Assembly (NCBI RefSeq): GCF_039523615.1
Contig: NZ_BAAAFQ010000006.1
Coordinates: forward strand, 62,001-126,000
Reading direction: 5' to 3'
DNA: 64,000 nt
Source of the DNA: Psychrosphaera haliotis
Lineage (GTDB): Bacteria > Pseudomonadota > Gammaproteobacteria > Enterobacterales > Alteromonadaceae
Numbering within the stretch: position 1 is the first letter of the stretch; each line of letters starts with the position of its first letter. Below the pieces are notes generated by a model. It was not told the DNA's origin, did no database searches, and saw nothing but the letters and a program-made list of their open reading frames with translations. Shown piece after piece: positions 16,763-24,700 of this stretch. The position numbers and the translations under genes are program-made.

Positions 16763-18481
16763 ATGCGCACTAGTGATTATATTATCGCAACATTAAAAGA
16801 AACGCCGTCAGACGCAGAAGTTATCAGCCATCAGTTGATGCTACGCGCCGGCATGATCCGCAAGTTAGCATCTGGATTGTATACTTGGTTACCAACTGGC
16901 TTGAAAGTGGTTAGAAAAGTAGAACAAGTAGTACGTGAAGAGCTTGAAAGCGCTGGCGCAATTGAAATGCTTATGCCTGTTGTTCAGCCTGCTGATTTAT
17001 GGGAAGAGTCTGGTCGCTGGCAAGAGTATGGTCCAGAACTGCTTCGCATTAAAGACCGTCATAATAGAGACTTTGCTCTGGGTCCAACTCACGAAGAAGT
17101 TATCACTGAGTTTGTTCGCAAAGAAATTAACAGCTACAAACAGCTGCCTCTAAACCTATACCAAATTCAAACAAAATTCCGTGACGAAGTTCGCCCTCGT
17201 TTTGGTGTGATGCGTTCTCGTGAATTTATCATGAAAGATGCATACTCATTTCACCTGAGCCAAGATTGTTTGCAACAAACTTACGACCGTATGCACAAAG
17301 CATATTGTAATATCTTTGAGCGCTTAGGTTTAGATTATCGTCCGGTTCTTGCTGACACCGGCAGTATCGGCGGTGACGCGTCACATGAGTTTCATGTTTT
17401 AGCTGAATCAGGTGAAGACGCTATTGCGTTTTCAACGGGCAGCCAATATGCCGCTAACATAGAAAAAGCCGAGGCTTTAGTAGACAAAGAGTCTGCTGAT
17501 GCTCCTACTAAAGAAATGACATTAGTAGATACGCCAAATACAAAAACCATCGCTGCACTTGTTGAAGGTTTTGACGTTGCTATTGAAAACACCCTTAAAA
17601 CGCTCATTGTAAAAGCTTCTGATGAAGTGGACAGTGAGTTTGTTGCTTTGGTTATTCGTGGCGATCATGAGTTAAACGAAATTAAAGCTGAGAACTTACC
17701 GCAAGTTGCTGAGCCGTTAACAATGGCTACTGAAGAACAAATCCTAAGCGTTATGGGCGCAGGTCCAGGCTCTTTAGGTCCGGTAAACAGTCCTATTCCA
17801 GTAATTGCGGATAAAACCGCTGCTGTTACCTCTGACTTCGCAGTAGGCGCAAACCAAGAAGACAAACATTACTTTGGTGTTAACTGGAATCGTGATGTTG
17901 AGTTAGCTGATGTTGCTGATTTACGTAACGTTGTTGAAGGCGATAAGAGTCCTTGTGGAAATGGAACGCTAACCATTAAACGTGGTATTGAAGTGGGTCA
18001 TATATTCCAATTAGGATCAAAGTACTCCAAAGCAATGAATGCTGGTGTGTTAACTGAAACTGGTAAACACCAAGTATTAGAAATGGGTTGTTACGGCATT
18101 GGTATTACTCGTATTGTTGCCGCTGCCATTGAGCAAAACCATGACAAGTATGGCATTAAGTGGCCAGCGGCTTTAGCACCATTTAGCGTTGCTATTGTGC
18201 CTATGAACATGCACAAGTCACATCGCATTCCACCAATTGCAGAAGCGGTTTATGAAAAGCTAAAAGCTGCAGGTGTAGAAGTATTATTTGATGATCGTAA
18301 AGAGCGCCCTGGTGTTATGTTTAACGACATGGAACTAATGGGTATCCCTCATCAAATTGTTATTGGCGAACGTAACTTAGACAACAATCAAATTGAATAT
18401 AAAAATCGTCATACTGGTGACAAAGAGTTGCTAATGGTAGACGAAGCGGTTGATTTTGTACTTAAACAAATCAACGCATAA
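16763..18481 (+). CDS. proS: Prolyl-tRNA synthetase
   Basis: Class II aminoacyl-tRNA synthetase charging tRNA-Pro. The 572-residue length equals the E. coli enzyme, and the protein has the bacterial layout with an editing (INS) domain between motifs 2 and 3 (about 225-385). Visible marks are the N-terminal RTSDYIIATLKETPSDAEV, motif 1-2 segments (GPTHEEVITEFVRKEI, TKFRDEVRPRFGVMRSREF), motif 3 near GCYGIGITRIVAA, and the C-terminal anticodon-binding domain. The hisIE gene follows 16 bases later and is likely co-transcribed. Confidence 0.98.
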   Translation: MRTSDYIIATLKETPSDAEVISHQLMLRAGMIRKLASGLYTWLPTGLKVVRKVEQVVREELESAGAIEMLMPVVQPADLWEESGRWQEYGPELLRIKDRHNRDFALGPTHEEVITEFVRKEINSYKQLPLNLYQIQTKFRDEVRPRFGVMRSREFIMKDAYSFHLSQDCLQQTYDRMHKAYCNIFERLGLDYRPVLADTGSIGGDASHEFHVLAESGEDAIAFSTGSQYAANIEKAEALVDKESADAPTKEMTLVDTPNTKTIAALVEGFDVAIENTLKTLIVKASDEVDSEFVALVIRGDHELNEIKAENLPQVAEPLTMATEEQILSVMGAGPGSLGPVNSPIPVIADKTAAVTSDFAVGANQEDKHYFGVNWNRDVELADVADLRNVVEGDKSPCGNGTLTIKRGIEVGHIFQLGSKYSKAMNAGVLTETGKHQVLEMGCYGIGITRIVAAAIEQNHDKYGIKWPAALAPFSVAIVPMNMHKSHRIPPIAEAVYEKLKAAGVEVLFDDRKERPGVMFNDMELMGIPHQIVIGERNLDNNQIEYKNRHTGDKELLMVDEAVDFVLKQINA

Positions 18482-18497
18482 GACTTAGGTAAGTAGT

Positions 18498-19121
18498 ATG
18501 AAAATTACAATGGAAAATATCGCCAAGGTTGCTTGGCAAAAAATGGACAACTTAGTACCAGCGATTGTTCAAGACGCCACCAGCGGTAAAATACTGATGC
18601 AGGGTTATATGAATCAAGCTGCATTAGAGGCAACTTTCGAAAAAGAGCTAGTTACCTTTTATAGTCGCAGTAAAGAGCGCCTTTGGACTAAAGGTGAAAC
18701 CTCAAATAATACATTATCGCTAGTTAGCGTTCATGTAGATTGTGATTTCGACAGTATTATTGTTCTTGCTAATGCTAATGGCCCAACCTGCCACACTGGC
18801 ACAGAGAGCTGTTGGAGCACGCCTGACGCTGCATCATCGGTTAGCTTTATTGCTGACTTAGAGCGCGTTATTGCAAGTCGTAAAGGTGCGGGTGCAGACT
18901 CCTCTTATACAGCTTCATTGTACGCTAGCGGTATTAAACGCATAGCGCAAAAAGTTGGTGAAGAAGGTGTTGAGACAGCGCTAGCGGCAACAGTAAAAGA
19001 CTTAGAAGAATTGAAAAACGAAAGTGCTGACTTGTTATATCACTTGTTGGTATTGCTGCAAGCGAGTGACTTGTCTCTAAATGACGTTATTGATGTATTG
19101 AAGAAACGTCACCAGAAGTAG
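18498..19121 (+). CDS. hisI: Bifunctional phosphoribosyl-AMP cyclohydrolase / phosphoribosyl-ATP pyrophosphatase
   Basis: HisIE carries out the second and third steps of histidine synthesis. The N-terminal cyclohydrolase domain has QGYMNQAALEATF, SRSKERLWTKGETSNN, and the metal-binding HVDCDFD and GPTCHTGTESCW cysteines. The C-terminal pyrophosphatase domain from about 118 has SGIKRIAQKVGEEGVE and ESADLLYHLLVLL. Length (207) is normal for the fused enzyme. It usually lies at the end of the his operon; here it is alone behind proS, with a terminator right after it, so its expression is tied to proS rather than to his control. Confidence 0.95.
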   Translation: MKITMENIAKVAWQKMDNLVPAIVQDATSGKILMQGYMNQAALEATFEKELVTFYSRSKERLWTKGETSNNTLSLVSVHVDCDFDSIIVLANANGPTCHTGTESCWSTPDAASSVSFIADLERVIASRKGAGADSSYTASLYASGIKRIAQKVGEEGVETALAATVKDLEELKNESADLLYHLLVLLQASDLSLNDVIDVLKKRHQK

Positions 19122-19184
19122 TTATTTCAAAGTGCTGACCGTTAATAAATGAACAATAGGTTATTTACGTAACGGTCATATAAA

Positions 19185-19215
19185 CAAAAAAGGTCACTTA
19201 ACGTGACCTTTTTTT
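19185..19215. terminator. Bidirectional terminator after hisI
   Basis: AAGGTCAC/GTGACCTT forms a stem (about 19190-19210) flanked by A on the left and T on the right. It can end both hisI (+) and the diguanylate cyclase gene (-). Confidence 0.85.
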
Positions 19216-19235
19216 TGCTTACTACAATTATAAAG

Positions 19236-20213
19236 TTATGCTTGGTGCAGGTACGCTCTTACCTGATTTCTGCCATTACTTTTAGCGACATAAAGTGCGC
19301 TATCGGCCGCTTCTATCCACTTCTGGTGAGAGTTAAAGTCGTGATGAAACTCTGCAATACCTAAACTAACAGTAAATTTAATTTCAACTTCATTAAACAT
19401 TACTGATGCAGCTTCTACTGAGCGTCTAACGCGTTCTGCAAAAATAGCCGCGTGGCGAGCGTCTGTCTCTGGCAATATTACTGCAAACTCTTCGCCACCG
19501 TATCGACCGCCAATATCAGTTTCACGAAGGTTTTGTTTGAGCAACTTAGCTAAATGCAGTATTGCTTCATCACCCGCCGCATGACCATAATTGTCATTTA
19601 CATGTTTAAAGTGATCAATGTCGAATATTAATAACGAGCTAGTATTTTTAGTACGTCGTTGGCGCTGGAACTCTTTTTTTAAACATTCTTCCCAGAAACC
19701 GCGGTTGTTCAAGTTCGTCAATCTGTCGGTTTGGCTTAAACGTTTGAGTTCAGTATTTACTTCTTCGAGTTCTAGTTTTGATACCGCAACATCGGTCACA
19801 TCATAAATGATGATACAAATATGCGTTACTGCGCCCATTGTATTTGTTAACGGTATAAACGTGGCATTTTGATACATAAAATGCGCAACGCTGGTAATAG
19901 GACGATAATTTTTAAATTTAAAAATATGTGGTGTTTGTTCCCAAATAGTAAAAGCTCGATTTTTTAATACAAAAACCGGATCCGTCTTCTGTCTTAGCCA
20001 AGTTTCATCCAACTCAGGAAAGGTTTGGAACAATGACTGATTACGAACATCGTATGGCGAACGACCGCTGTGGTTCTCCATAAAGCCGTTCCATACTTGA
20101 ATGCGATATTGATCATCTAGTACGACCAATCCAACATCCACCGACTGGAACATGTCCATTAACCAATGAATTTCTGATACTTCGATTTGTGCAGCTTGGC
20201 TTTGATCACTCAT
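19236..20213 (-). CDS. PAS-GGDEF diguanylate cyclase
   Basis: A 325-residue cytoplasmic enzyme expected to make cyclic di-GMP. A PAS-like sensor spans about 12-140. A short coiled linker (KLELEEVNTELKRLS) leads to the GGDEF domain with the intact active-site signature GGEEF at 239-243 and the substrate motif FDIDHFKHVND. An inhibitory I-site RETD (230-233) sits five residues before the signature, so product inhibition is expected. It starts two bases after the stop of the receiver-CheC gene, so the two proteins are made together and probably act in one pathway. Confidence 0.92.
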   Translation of the reverse strand: MSDQSQAAQIEVSEIHWLMDMFQSVDVGLVVLDDQYRIQVWNGFMENHSGRSPYDVRNQSLFQTFPELDETWLRQKTDPVFVLKNRAFTIWEQTPHIFKFKNYRPITSVAHFMYQNATFIPLTNTMGAVTHICIIIYDVTDVAVSKLELEEVNTELKRLSQTDRLTNLNNRGFWEECLKKEFQRQRRTKNTSSLLIFDIDHFKHVNDNYGHAAGDEAILHLAKLLKQNLRETDIGGRYGGEEFAVILPETDARHAAIFAERVRRSVEAASVMFNEVEIKFTVSLGIAEFHHDFNSHQKWIEAADSALYVAKSNGRNQVRAYLHQA

Positions 20214-20215
20214 GA

Positions 20216-21220
20216 TTAATCGTCAAATAAAAAGTTGAGTTTATTACGTAAAGTAGGAATTGAGTCTTCGGTAAACAGAAGTAGCAAGTCGCAAGTAACG
20301 TCTAACCCTTCTAAACCATAACTAATTTCTACCGTTAATGTTTTTTTCCAATGTGTTGAATTGGTATAAATAAGCTCGGACACATTGCAATGTTGACCTA
20401 GAACAACAGGATGCCCTTGGCTAAAGTTTAAATCGAGTTGCTCTGACAAGCCTTTTAAAACCGAACCTATAAGAATATTAGCGATATCCATTAACAGCTC
20501 AAGTTCTATGCGCTCGTTAATTTGACCTTCGTAGTTCATTAACTTAGCAATATCTTGGAAACCTGAGTCACCTAAAATAAGAAGCGCTTCACCCGCGACT
20601 CCGCCACTGATAAAACCTTGGCAAACACCTGAGGTGGTAGAGTTTGACTCCACTGACTGTAAAGCCATGGACAGTTCACTCACTTCCAGCACATTTACAT
20701 TGGGGATAGGTAAACGGACAAAAACCTTAAGAACTTCTGCTAACAAACTACCAGCTTGGCCCATGGCAACGTTGGTTACTTCTTGAAGAACGTCCCTCAT
20801 TTCTTCATCTAACATGGTATCAAGAGACTCACCACGTTTTGTTAGGTCAGACTCGCTATTAACGCCATATTTGGTTAACAGGTCTTGTAACTTTTCTTTA
20901 TCTATCGGTTTCTTTATGAAATCCAGCGCACCTAATGCCTTAACCCGCTCGTGAGCTTCGGCTTGAATGTCGCCTGATACAACTATTGTAAGTACAGGTA
21001 AACTTTCAGCTTTAATAGCTTCTAGTACACCGTAACCATCTAGTATAGGCATATTCAAATCTAGAAAAAGCACATTACCTATGCCCTTTCTTAGCTTGTC
21101 CATTGCGTCTTCACCGTTGACTGCAAAAGTAATTTCTACTTCCCAATCATCTGGTAAAGAACGTGCCATTTGTTTCCTGGCTAGATTTGAGTCGTCACAT
21201 ATGACTACCGACGTTTTCAT
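20216..21220 (-). CDS. Response regulator receiver fused to CheC/CheX-type phosphatase domain
   Basis: The N-terminal receiver domain (1-118) has the acidic pocket Asp9-Asp10, phosphoacceptor Asp54 (FLDLNMP), Ser82 and Lys104 (KKP). The C-terminal part resembles CheC/CheX/FliY CheY-P phosphatases, with two copies of the helix motif: Asp143-x3-Glu147-x2-Asn150 followed by x22-Pro173, and Glu241-x3-Asp245-x2-Asn248 followed by x22-Pro271. The second copy has Asp in place of the usual Glu. CheC-type helices remove phosphate from CheY. The protein may dephosphorylate its own receiver or another CheY and feed the downstream cyclase. Function is inference. Confidence 0.82.
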   Translation of the reverse strand: MKTSVVICDDSNLARKQMARSLPDDWEVEITFAVNGEDAMDKLRKGIGNVLFLDLNMPILDGYGVLEAIKAESLPVLTIVVSGDIQAEAHERVKALGALDFIKKPIDKEKLQDLLTKYGVNSESDLTKRGESLDTMLDEEMRDVLQEVTNVAMGQAGSLLAEVLKVFVRLPIPNVNVLEVSELSMALQSVESNSTTSGVCQGFISGGVAGEALLILGDSGFQDIAKLMNYEGQINERIELELLMDIANILIGSVLKGLSEQLDLNFSQGHPVVLGQHCNVSELIYTNSTHWKKTLTVEISYGLEGLDVTCDLLLLFTEDSIPTLRNKLNFLFDD

Positions 21221-21357
21221 AGTTATATTTCTATCCGTTGTCTAACAATTATAAGTACCGATAAATAATCATAAAATGTTTCTAGAAAAACTATAGCAGT
21301 TAGTTAACAATAGTATCTAGTAAATTATTTTATTTCTCATTAAGTTGGTAAATTTTT

Positions 21358-22020
21358 ATGAAGAAAGTGTTAGTCACTTCATTGTTATTCATGTCTACAT
21401 TAAGCTTAGCGTATGACATCCAAAAAAACCTGCCTGTTAATTACGACATAGTAAAAGCAAATGGAAAATCTGTTGCTTTGCTAGGTAACCAAATTGAACT
21501 AGGCGATACAGCCCCAGACTTTAGAGTAGTGAATGACAAGTTCTCTCTCAAAACTAAAGCTGATTTTGCAGGAAAGCCTTTATTAATTAGCACTGTACCA
21601 AGTTTAGATACAGGTGTATGTAGTATCCAAACAAAACGTTTTAACGATGAGGTCGAAAACTTACCGCAAGACGTGGTGATGTTAACCATAAGCGCAGATT
21701 TACCTTTTGCTCAAAAGCGATTTTGCCAAGCAGAGAAAATTGATAAGTTAATGACATTGTCAGATTCTGTGTGGCGCGACTTTGGCATGAATTACGGTTT
21801 GTTGATTAAAGACATGGGGCTGTTAGCTAGAGCTATCTTTGTTATTAGTCCTGATGACAAAATCGTTTATAAAGAGGTTGTGAGTGAATTATCTGAACAA
21901 CCAAATTACGATGCCGCGCTTGAAGCTTTAAGAAGTATCTCTGAACAGCAAATGGATGACTCTGAAGAGTCACTCGCGGGTGTTACAGAAGAGCAAGCTA
22001 AGAAGAGCGACAATTTATAA
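21358..22020 (+). CDS. tpx: Tpx-type thiol peroxidase with signal peptide
   Basis: An atypical 2-Cys peroxiredoxin reducing hydroperoxides. The peroxidatic Cys88 lies in TVPSLDTGVCS and the resolving Cys123 in FAQKRFCQ; APDFRVV and ISADLPFAQ are family motifs. The 220-residue protein exceeds the usual 165-170 because of an N-terminal signal peptide (KKVLVTSLLFMSTLSLAYD) and an acidic, probably disordered tail after about 195. Most Tpx proteins are cytoplasmic, so this one is probably periplasmic and would need a different reductant. ATG 21358 follows an A/T-rich spacer without a strong Shine-Dalgarno sequence. Single gene. Confidence 0.9.
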   Translation: MKKVLVTSLLFMSTLSLAYDIQKNLPVNYDIVKANGKSVALLGNQIELGDTAPDFRVVNDKFSLKTKADFAGKPLLISTVPSLDTGVCSIQTKRFNDEVENLPQDVVMLTISADLPFAQKRFCQAEKIDKLMTLSDSVWRDFGMNYGLLIKDMGLLARAIFVISPDDKIVYKEVVSELSEQPNYDAALEALRSISEQQMDDSEESLAGVTEEQAKKSDNL

Positions 22021-22083
22021 AACGACATTTAAATTATTTAATAATTATAAAACAACTACTTATTATTATTTTTAATTTATTTA

Positions 22084-22112
22084 CTTGAAAAAAACTAGTC
22101 TGTCCTTACATA
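22084..22112 (+). promoter_or_regulatory. Candidate sigma-32 (heat shock) promoter for hsp20
   Basis: CTTGAAA (22084-22090) matches the sigma-32 -35 element; 13 bases later CCTTACATA matches the -10 consensus CCCCATTTA at five of nine places. It lies about 110 bases upstream of a small heat-shock gene, the expected regulon member. A second CTTGAAA at 22122-22128 has no -10 at the right distance. Confidence 0.45.
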
Positions 22113-22190
22113 TGTAGTGAGCTTGAAATAGACGCCATTTGGGTCACCAAGCTCACCGACTTGTTCATTTTGAAAAGTCGTTTTCATTAA

Positions 22191-22216
22191 TTTACTTATT
22201 GCTTAATAAGAAAGGA
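22191..22216 (+). promoter_or_regulatory. Hairpin at the hsp20 ribosome binding site (possible RNA thermometer)
   Basis: CTTATT (22195-22200) pairs with AATAAG (22205-22210) around loop GCTT. After one mismatch, TTT (22191-22193) can pair with AAG (22212-22214), reaching the Shine-Dalgarno AAAGGA (22211-22216). A weak AU-rich stem touching the ribosome site of a small heat-shock gene fits an RNA thermometer. Inferred from sequence only. Confidence 0.4.
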
Positions 22217-22224
22217 TAAGACAC

Positions 22225-22662
22225 ATGAGAAATATCGATCTATCACCACTATACCGTTCATTTATTGGGTTTGACCAACTAGCTTCTAAATTAGATGCTG
22301 CTAATCGTGGCGACAAAAATAGCGGATACCCTCCATACAATATTGAGTCTATTTCAGACGACAAGTATAGAATTACAATGGCTGTTGCCGGATTTGTTGA
22401 GTCAGAATTAGAAATAGAATCTGAGAACAATAGTCTTATTGTTAAAGGTGTAAAAGCCGAAGAAAAAGAAAATAAGAATTACCTGTATCAAGGCATTGCT
22501 GAGCGAAATTTTGAACGTAGATTTCAGTTGGGCGATTATATTAAAGTAATCGATGCCTCCATGGAACATGGTTTACTGCACGTAAACTTAGAGCGTGAAG
22601 TACCAGAAGCATTAAAGCCAAGAAAAATCAGCATTGGCCAAAACAAGCTAATTGAACAGTAG
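22225..22662 (+). CDS. Small heat-shock protein, IbpA/Hsp20 family
   Basis: A 145-residue alpha-crystallin-type chaperone that holds unfolding proteins for refolding by DnaK/ClpB. The N-terminus (NIDLSPLYRSFIGFDQL) and the crystallin core (PPYNIESISDDKYRITMAVAGF, LIVKG, YQGIAERNFERRFQL, LLHVNLEREVPE) match the IbpA/IbpB group. The short C-terminal IxI-type anchor is ISI within PRKISIG. It is a single gene between a candidate heat-shock promoter with an AU-rich leader hairpin and a strong terminator, consistent with heat-induced expression. Confidence 0.93.
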   Translation: MRNIDLSPLYRSFIGFDQLASKLDAANRGDKNSGYPPYNIESISDDKYRITMAVAGFVESELEIESENNSLIVKGVKAEEKENKNYLYQGIAERNFERRFQLGDYIKVIDASMEHGLLHVNLEREVPEALKPRKISIGQNKLIEQ

Positions 22663-22697
22663 AATTTCCTCCCTAGATTGCATTGTTTAAATATAGC

Positions 22698-22731
22698 AAA
22701 GCCCAGTTTATAACTGGGCTTTTTGTTTTTT
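22698..22731 (+). terminator. Rho-independent terminator after hsp20
   Basis: AAGCCCAGTT (22699-22708) pairs perfectly with AACTGGGCTT (22712-22721) around a three-base loop, followed by T-rich sequence. Confidence 0.9.
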
Positions 22732-22763
22732 GAAAGCGATTTAAGTGACATTACTAAGCGCTT

Positions 22764-22847
22764 CTATCTAAATCGAGCTATCTAAATCGAGCTATCTAAA
22801 TCGAGCTATCTAAATCAAGCTATCTAAATTAAGCAATCAAAATTAAA
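22764..22847. repeat. Tandem array of a 14-bp unit between hsp20 and glnB
   Basis: Six copies of CTATCTAAATCGAG stand head to tail: copies 1-3 identical, 4-5 with one to two changes, copy 6 (22834-22847) diverged. The array is noncoding, lying between two convergent genes. A separate 16-bp near-duplication follows: TAAACTGTCTTAAATT (22844-22859) resembles the sequence over the glnB stop codon (22874-22889). Confidence 0.9.
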
Positions 22848-22882
22848 CTGTCTTAAATTCTAGTGTATGAAATTACACTGTC

Positions 22883-23221
22883 TTAGATTGCGGCGTCGTT
22901 TTCTTCACCGGTTCTAATTCGAATAACTCTTTCTACTGGTTCGACAAATATTTTGCCATCGCCTATTTTACCAGTTTGCGCGGTTTCTAAAATTGAATCA
23001 ACGACTTGGTCTAGCATATCTTCCGACACTACTATCTCAATTTTCATTTTTGGCAGGAAATCCACCATATATTCGGCACCACGATATAATTCAGTGTGAC
23101 CCTTTTGACGGCCAAATCCTTTAACTTCCGACACTGTCATACCATTTACACCAAGGTCAGATAAAGCTTCTCTTACATCATCTAATTTAAAAGGTTTAAT
23201 GATGGCTGTGACTTTTTTCAT
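22883..23221 (-). CDS. glnB: Nitrogen regulatory protein P-II
   Basis: The 112-residue PII protein signals nitrogen and carbon status by binding ATP/ADP and 2-oxoglutarate. Tyr51 in the T-loop (TELYRGAEYMVDFLP) is the uridylylation site; the B-loop TGKIGDGKIFV and C-terminal RVIRIRTGEENDAAI are conserved. Similarity is higher to GlnB than GlnK (for example KPFKLDDVREAL), and no amtB gene is adjacent, which also favours GlnB. It is divergent from nadE, with about 74 bases between them. Confidence 0.95.
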   Translation of the reverse strand: MKKVTAIIKPFKLDDVREALSDLGVNGMTVSEVKGFGRQKGHTELYRGAEYMVDFLPKMKIEIVVSEDMLDQVVDSILETAQTGKIGDGKIFVEPVERVIRIRTGEENDAAI

Positions 23222-23295
23222 ATCTTACTCGCAATTTTAAGTTTTCAACTAGTGGCTTATCTCCAATTATCATAGAATACTAGTACCAGACAAAC

Positions 23296-24144
23296 ATGAG
23301 AAGTTTTAAATCTATGAATGCCAATGAAATTCGTGAAGAAATGAAGGTACTACCTGATATTGACCCTTCCTTTGAAGTTGCAAGACGAGTCAATTTTATT
23401 AAAAGCACATTAAAATCGTCAGGATCAAAAACCTTAGTACTCGGTATTAGTGGCGGCGTTGACTCTTCAACTCTAGGGCGCTTAGCGCAGTTAGCTGTTG
23501 AATCTTTAACTGAGGAAACAGGTTTAGTTCATAAATTTATTGCCGTTCGCCTGCCTTATGATATTCAAGCCGATGAAGATGAAGCACAGCTTGCCTTAAA
23601 TTTCATAAAACCAAGTGAAATTGTAACGGTAAATGTAAAGGACGGCGTTGATGGCATTCATAACGAGGTTATGTCGGTATTGCCAGAAAGCCTCCGCTCT
23701 GATTTAACTACAGCTAAAGTAGATTTTGTAAAAGGGAATGTTAAAGCTAGAGCCCGAATGGTTGCTCAATATGAAATCGCCGGTTTGTTGGGTGGTTTAG
23801 TTTTAGGAACCGATCATTCTGCTGAAAATATCACGGGGTTTTATACTAAATGGGGCGATGGAGCTTGCGACTTAATTCCATTATTTGGTTTGTGTAAGCG
23901 TCAAGTACGAAGCCTTGCTGCCTATTTAGGTGCGCCAAAGGTATTAGTTGAAAAAGCACCAACTGCTGATTTGGAAGAATTAGCACCAGGTAAAAAAGAC
24001 GAAGACGCGTTAGGTTTGAGCTACGACAACATTGATGATTTTCTAGAGGGTAAGGAAATTGATCAGGATGTAGAAAGTAAGTTAGTCGCTATCTTTAATT
24101 CAACACAGCACAAGCGTAAAGCAATACCAACAATATATGATTAG
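23296..24144 (+). CDS. nadE: NH3-dependent NAD synthetase
   Basis: NadE amidates deamido-NAD with ammonia and ATP. The PP-loop SGGVDSS (52-58) and later GTDHSAENITGFYTKWGDGACDLIPL are diagnostic; there is no glutaminase domain, so free ammonia is the donor. Length is 282 with this start; an in-frame ATG at 23314 would give 276 residues and aligns better with the E. coli N-terminus, but neither start has a strong ribosome site. It is divergent from glnB, an interesting pairing because both respond to ammonia supply. Convergent with the pilin operon. Confidence 0.95.
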   Translation: MRSFKSMNANEIREEMKVLPDIDPSFEVARRVNFIKSTLKSSGSKTLVLGISGGVDSSTLGRLAQLAVESLTEETGLVHKFIAVRLPYDIQADEDEAQLALNFIKPSEIVTVNVKDGVDGIHNEVMSVLPESLRSDLTTAKVDFVKGNVKARARMVAQYEIAGLLGGLVLGTDHSAENITGFYTKWGDGACDLIPLFGLCKRQVRSLAAYLGAPKVLVEKAPTADLEELAPGKKDEDALGLSYDNIDDFLEGKEIDQDVESKLVAIFNSTQHKRKAIPTIYD

Positions 24145-24153
24145 TCGATAGAG

Positions 24154-24186
24154 GCTCTGTTAACGTTTTAACACGTTAGGCAGAGC
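24154..24186. terminator. Hairpin between convergent nadE and fimT
   Basis: GCTCTG (24154-24159) pairs with CAGAGC (24181-24186), and TAACGT (24161-24166) with ACGTTA (24173-24178), giving a two-part stem that overlaps the fimT stop codon. There is no T run, so termination is a guess. Confidence 0.35.
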
Positions 24187-24697
24187 AGTCTATTTGTGCC
24201 GGGTCACGAACAATCCTGACTCGGCCAACATTTGATAGGACGAGTGCTCTTGAATGCAAACTAGAGTCTTCTGTTGGGCAAATCCTAATTGTTGTATTTA
24301 CCGTTTGAGCGGTGCTAACAGGCGCAAACCTGATTAAGTTTTGAGTCGATTTAATCGTAAAGCCTTTTACCATATCCGCACTGCCAATAATCTCTTCATT
24401 CGCATCCAAACTATTATCAGCGTTTTCATCTACAAAAATCATTTTTGTTTGATTCCAATCGGCGTCACAAGTTTGCATGTCTTTGGTGGGGCAAAGAACA
24501 ACAAACACATTCTGTGATATGGCGGTGTGCCTAGCTAGCTGAAGCGCTGAACTATGATTATTAACAATTGCAGCCACTTTATTGCGAGTAAAGAAGTTGC
24601 TTACTGAAGGTGCAACAGAAGTTGTAATTATCGCAAATAAAGCTAACGTCACTAAAGCTTCGATTAACGTAAAACCTTTTACATTACTCGCCTTCAT
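24176..24697 (-). CDS. fimT: GspH/FimT-family minor pseudopilin
   Basis: A type IV pilin-like protein of 173 residues. The prepilin peptidase site is KG/FTLIEALVTLALF near residues 8-9, with Glu at position 5 of the mature form, followed by the hydrophobic N-terminal helix. The rest matches the GspH/FimT fold: NHSSALQLARHTAISQN, CPTKD and a C-terminal cysteine near the end (DCSA). It is the last gene of the minor pilin operon, whereas in Pseudomonas fimT/fimU come first. It probably joins the tip complex that primes pilus assembly. Confidence 0.85.
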   Translation of the reverse strand: MKASNVKGFTLIEALVTLALFAIITTSVAPSVSNFFTRNKVAAIVNNHSSALQLARHTAISQNVFVVLCPTKDMQTCDADWNQTKMIFVDENADNSLDANEEIIGSADMVKGFTIKSTQNLIRFAPVSTAQTVNTTIRICPTEDSSLHSRALVLSNVGRVRIVRDPAQIDCSA

Positions 24698-24700
24698 TTA

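Noticed and set aside
22122..22140. Second CTTGAAA with CCATTT as another sigma-32 promoter
   Set aside because: The two elements are only about six bases apart, far below the 13-15 needed.
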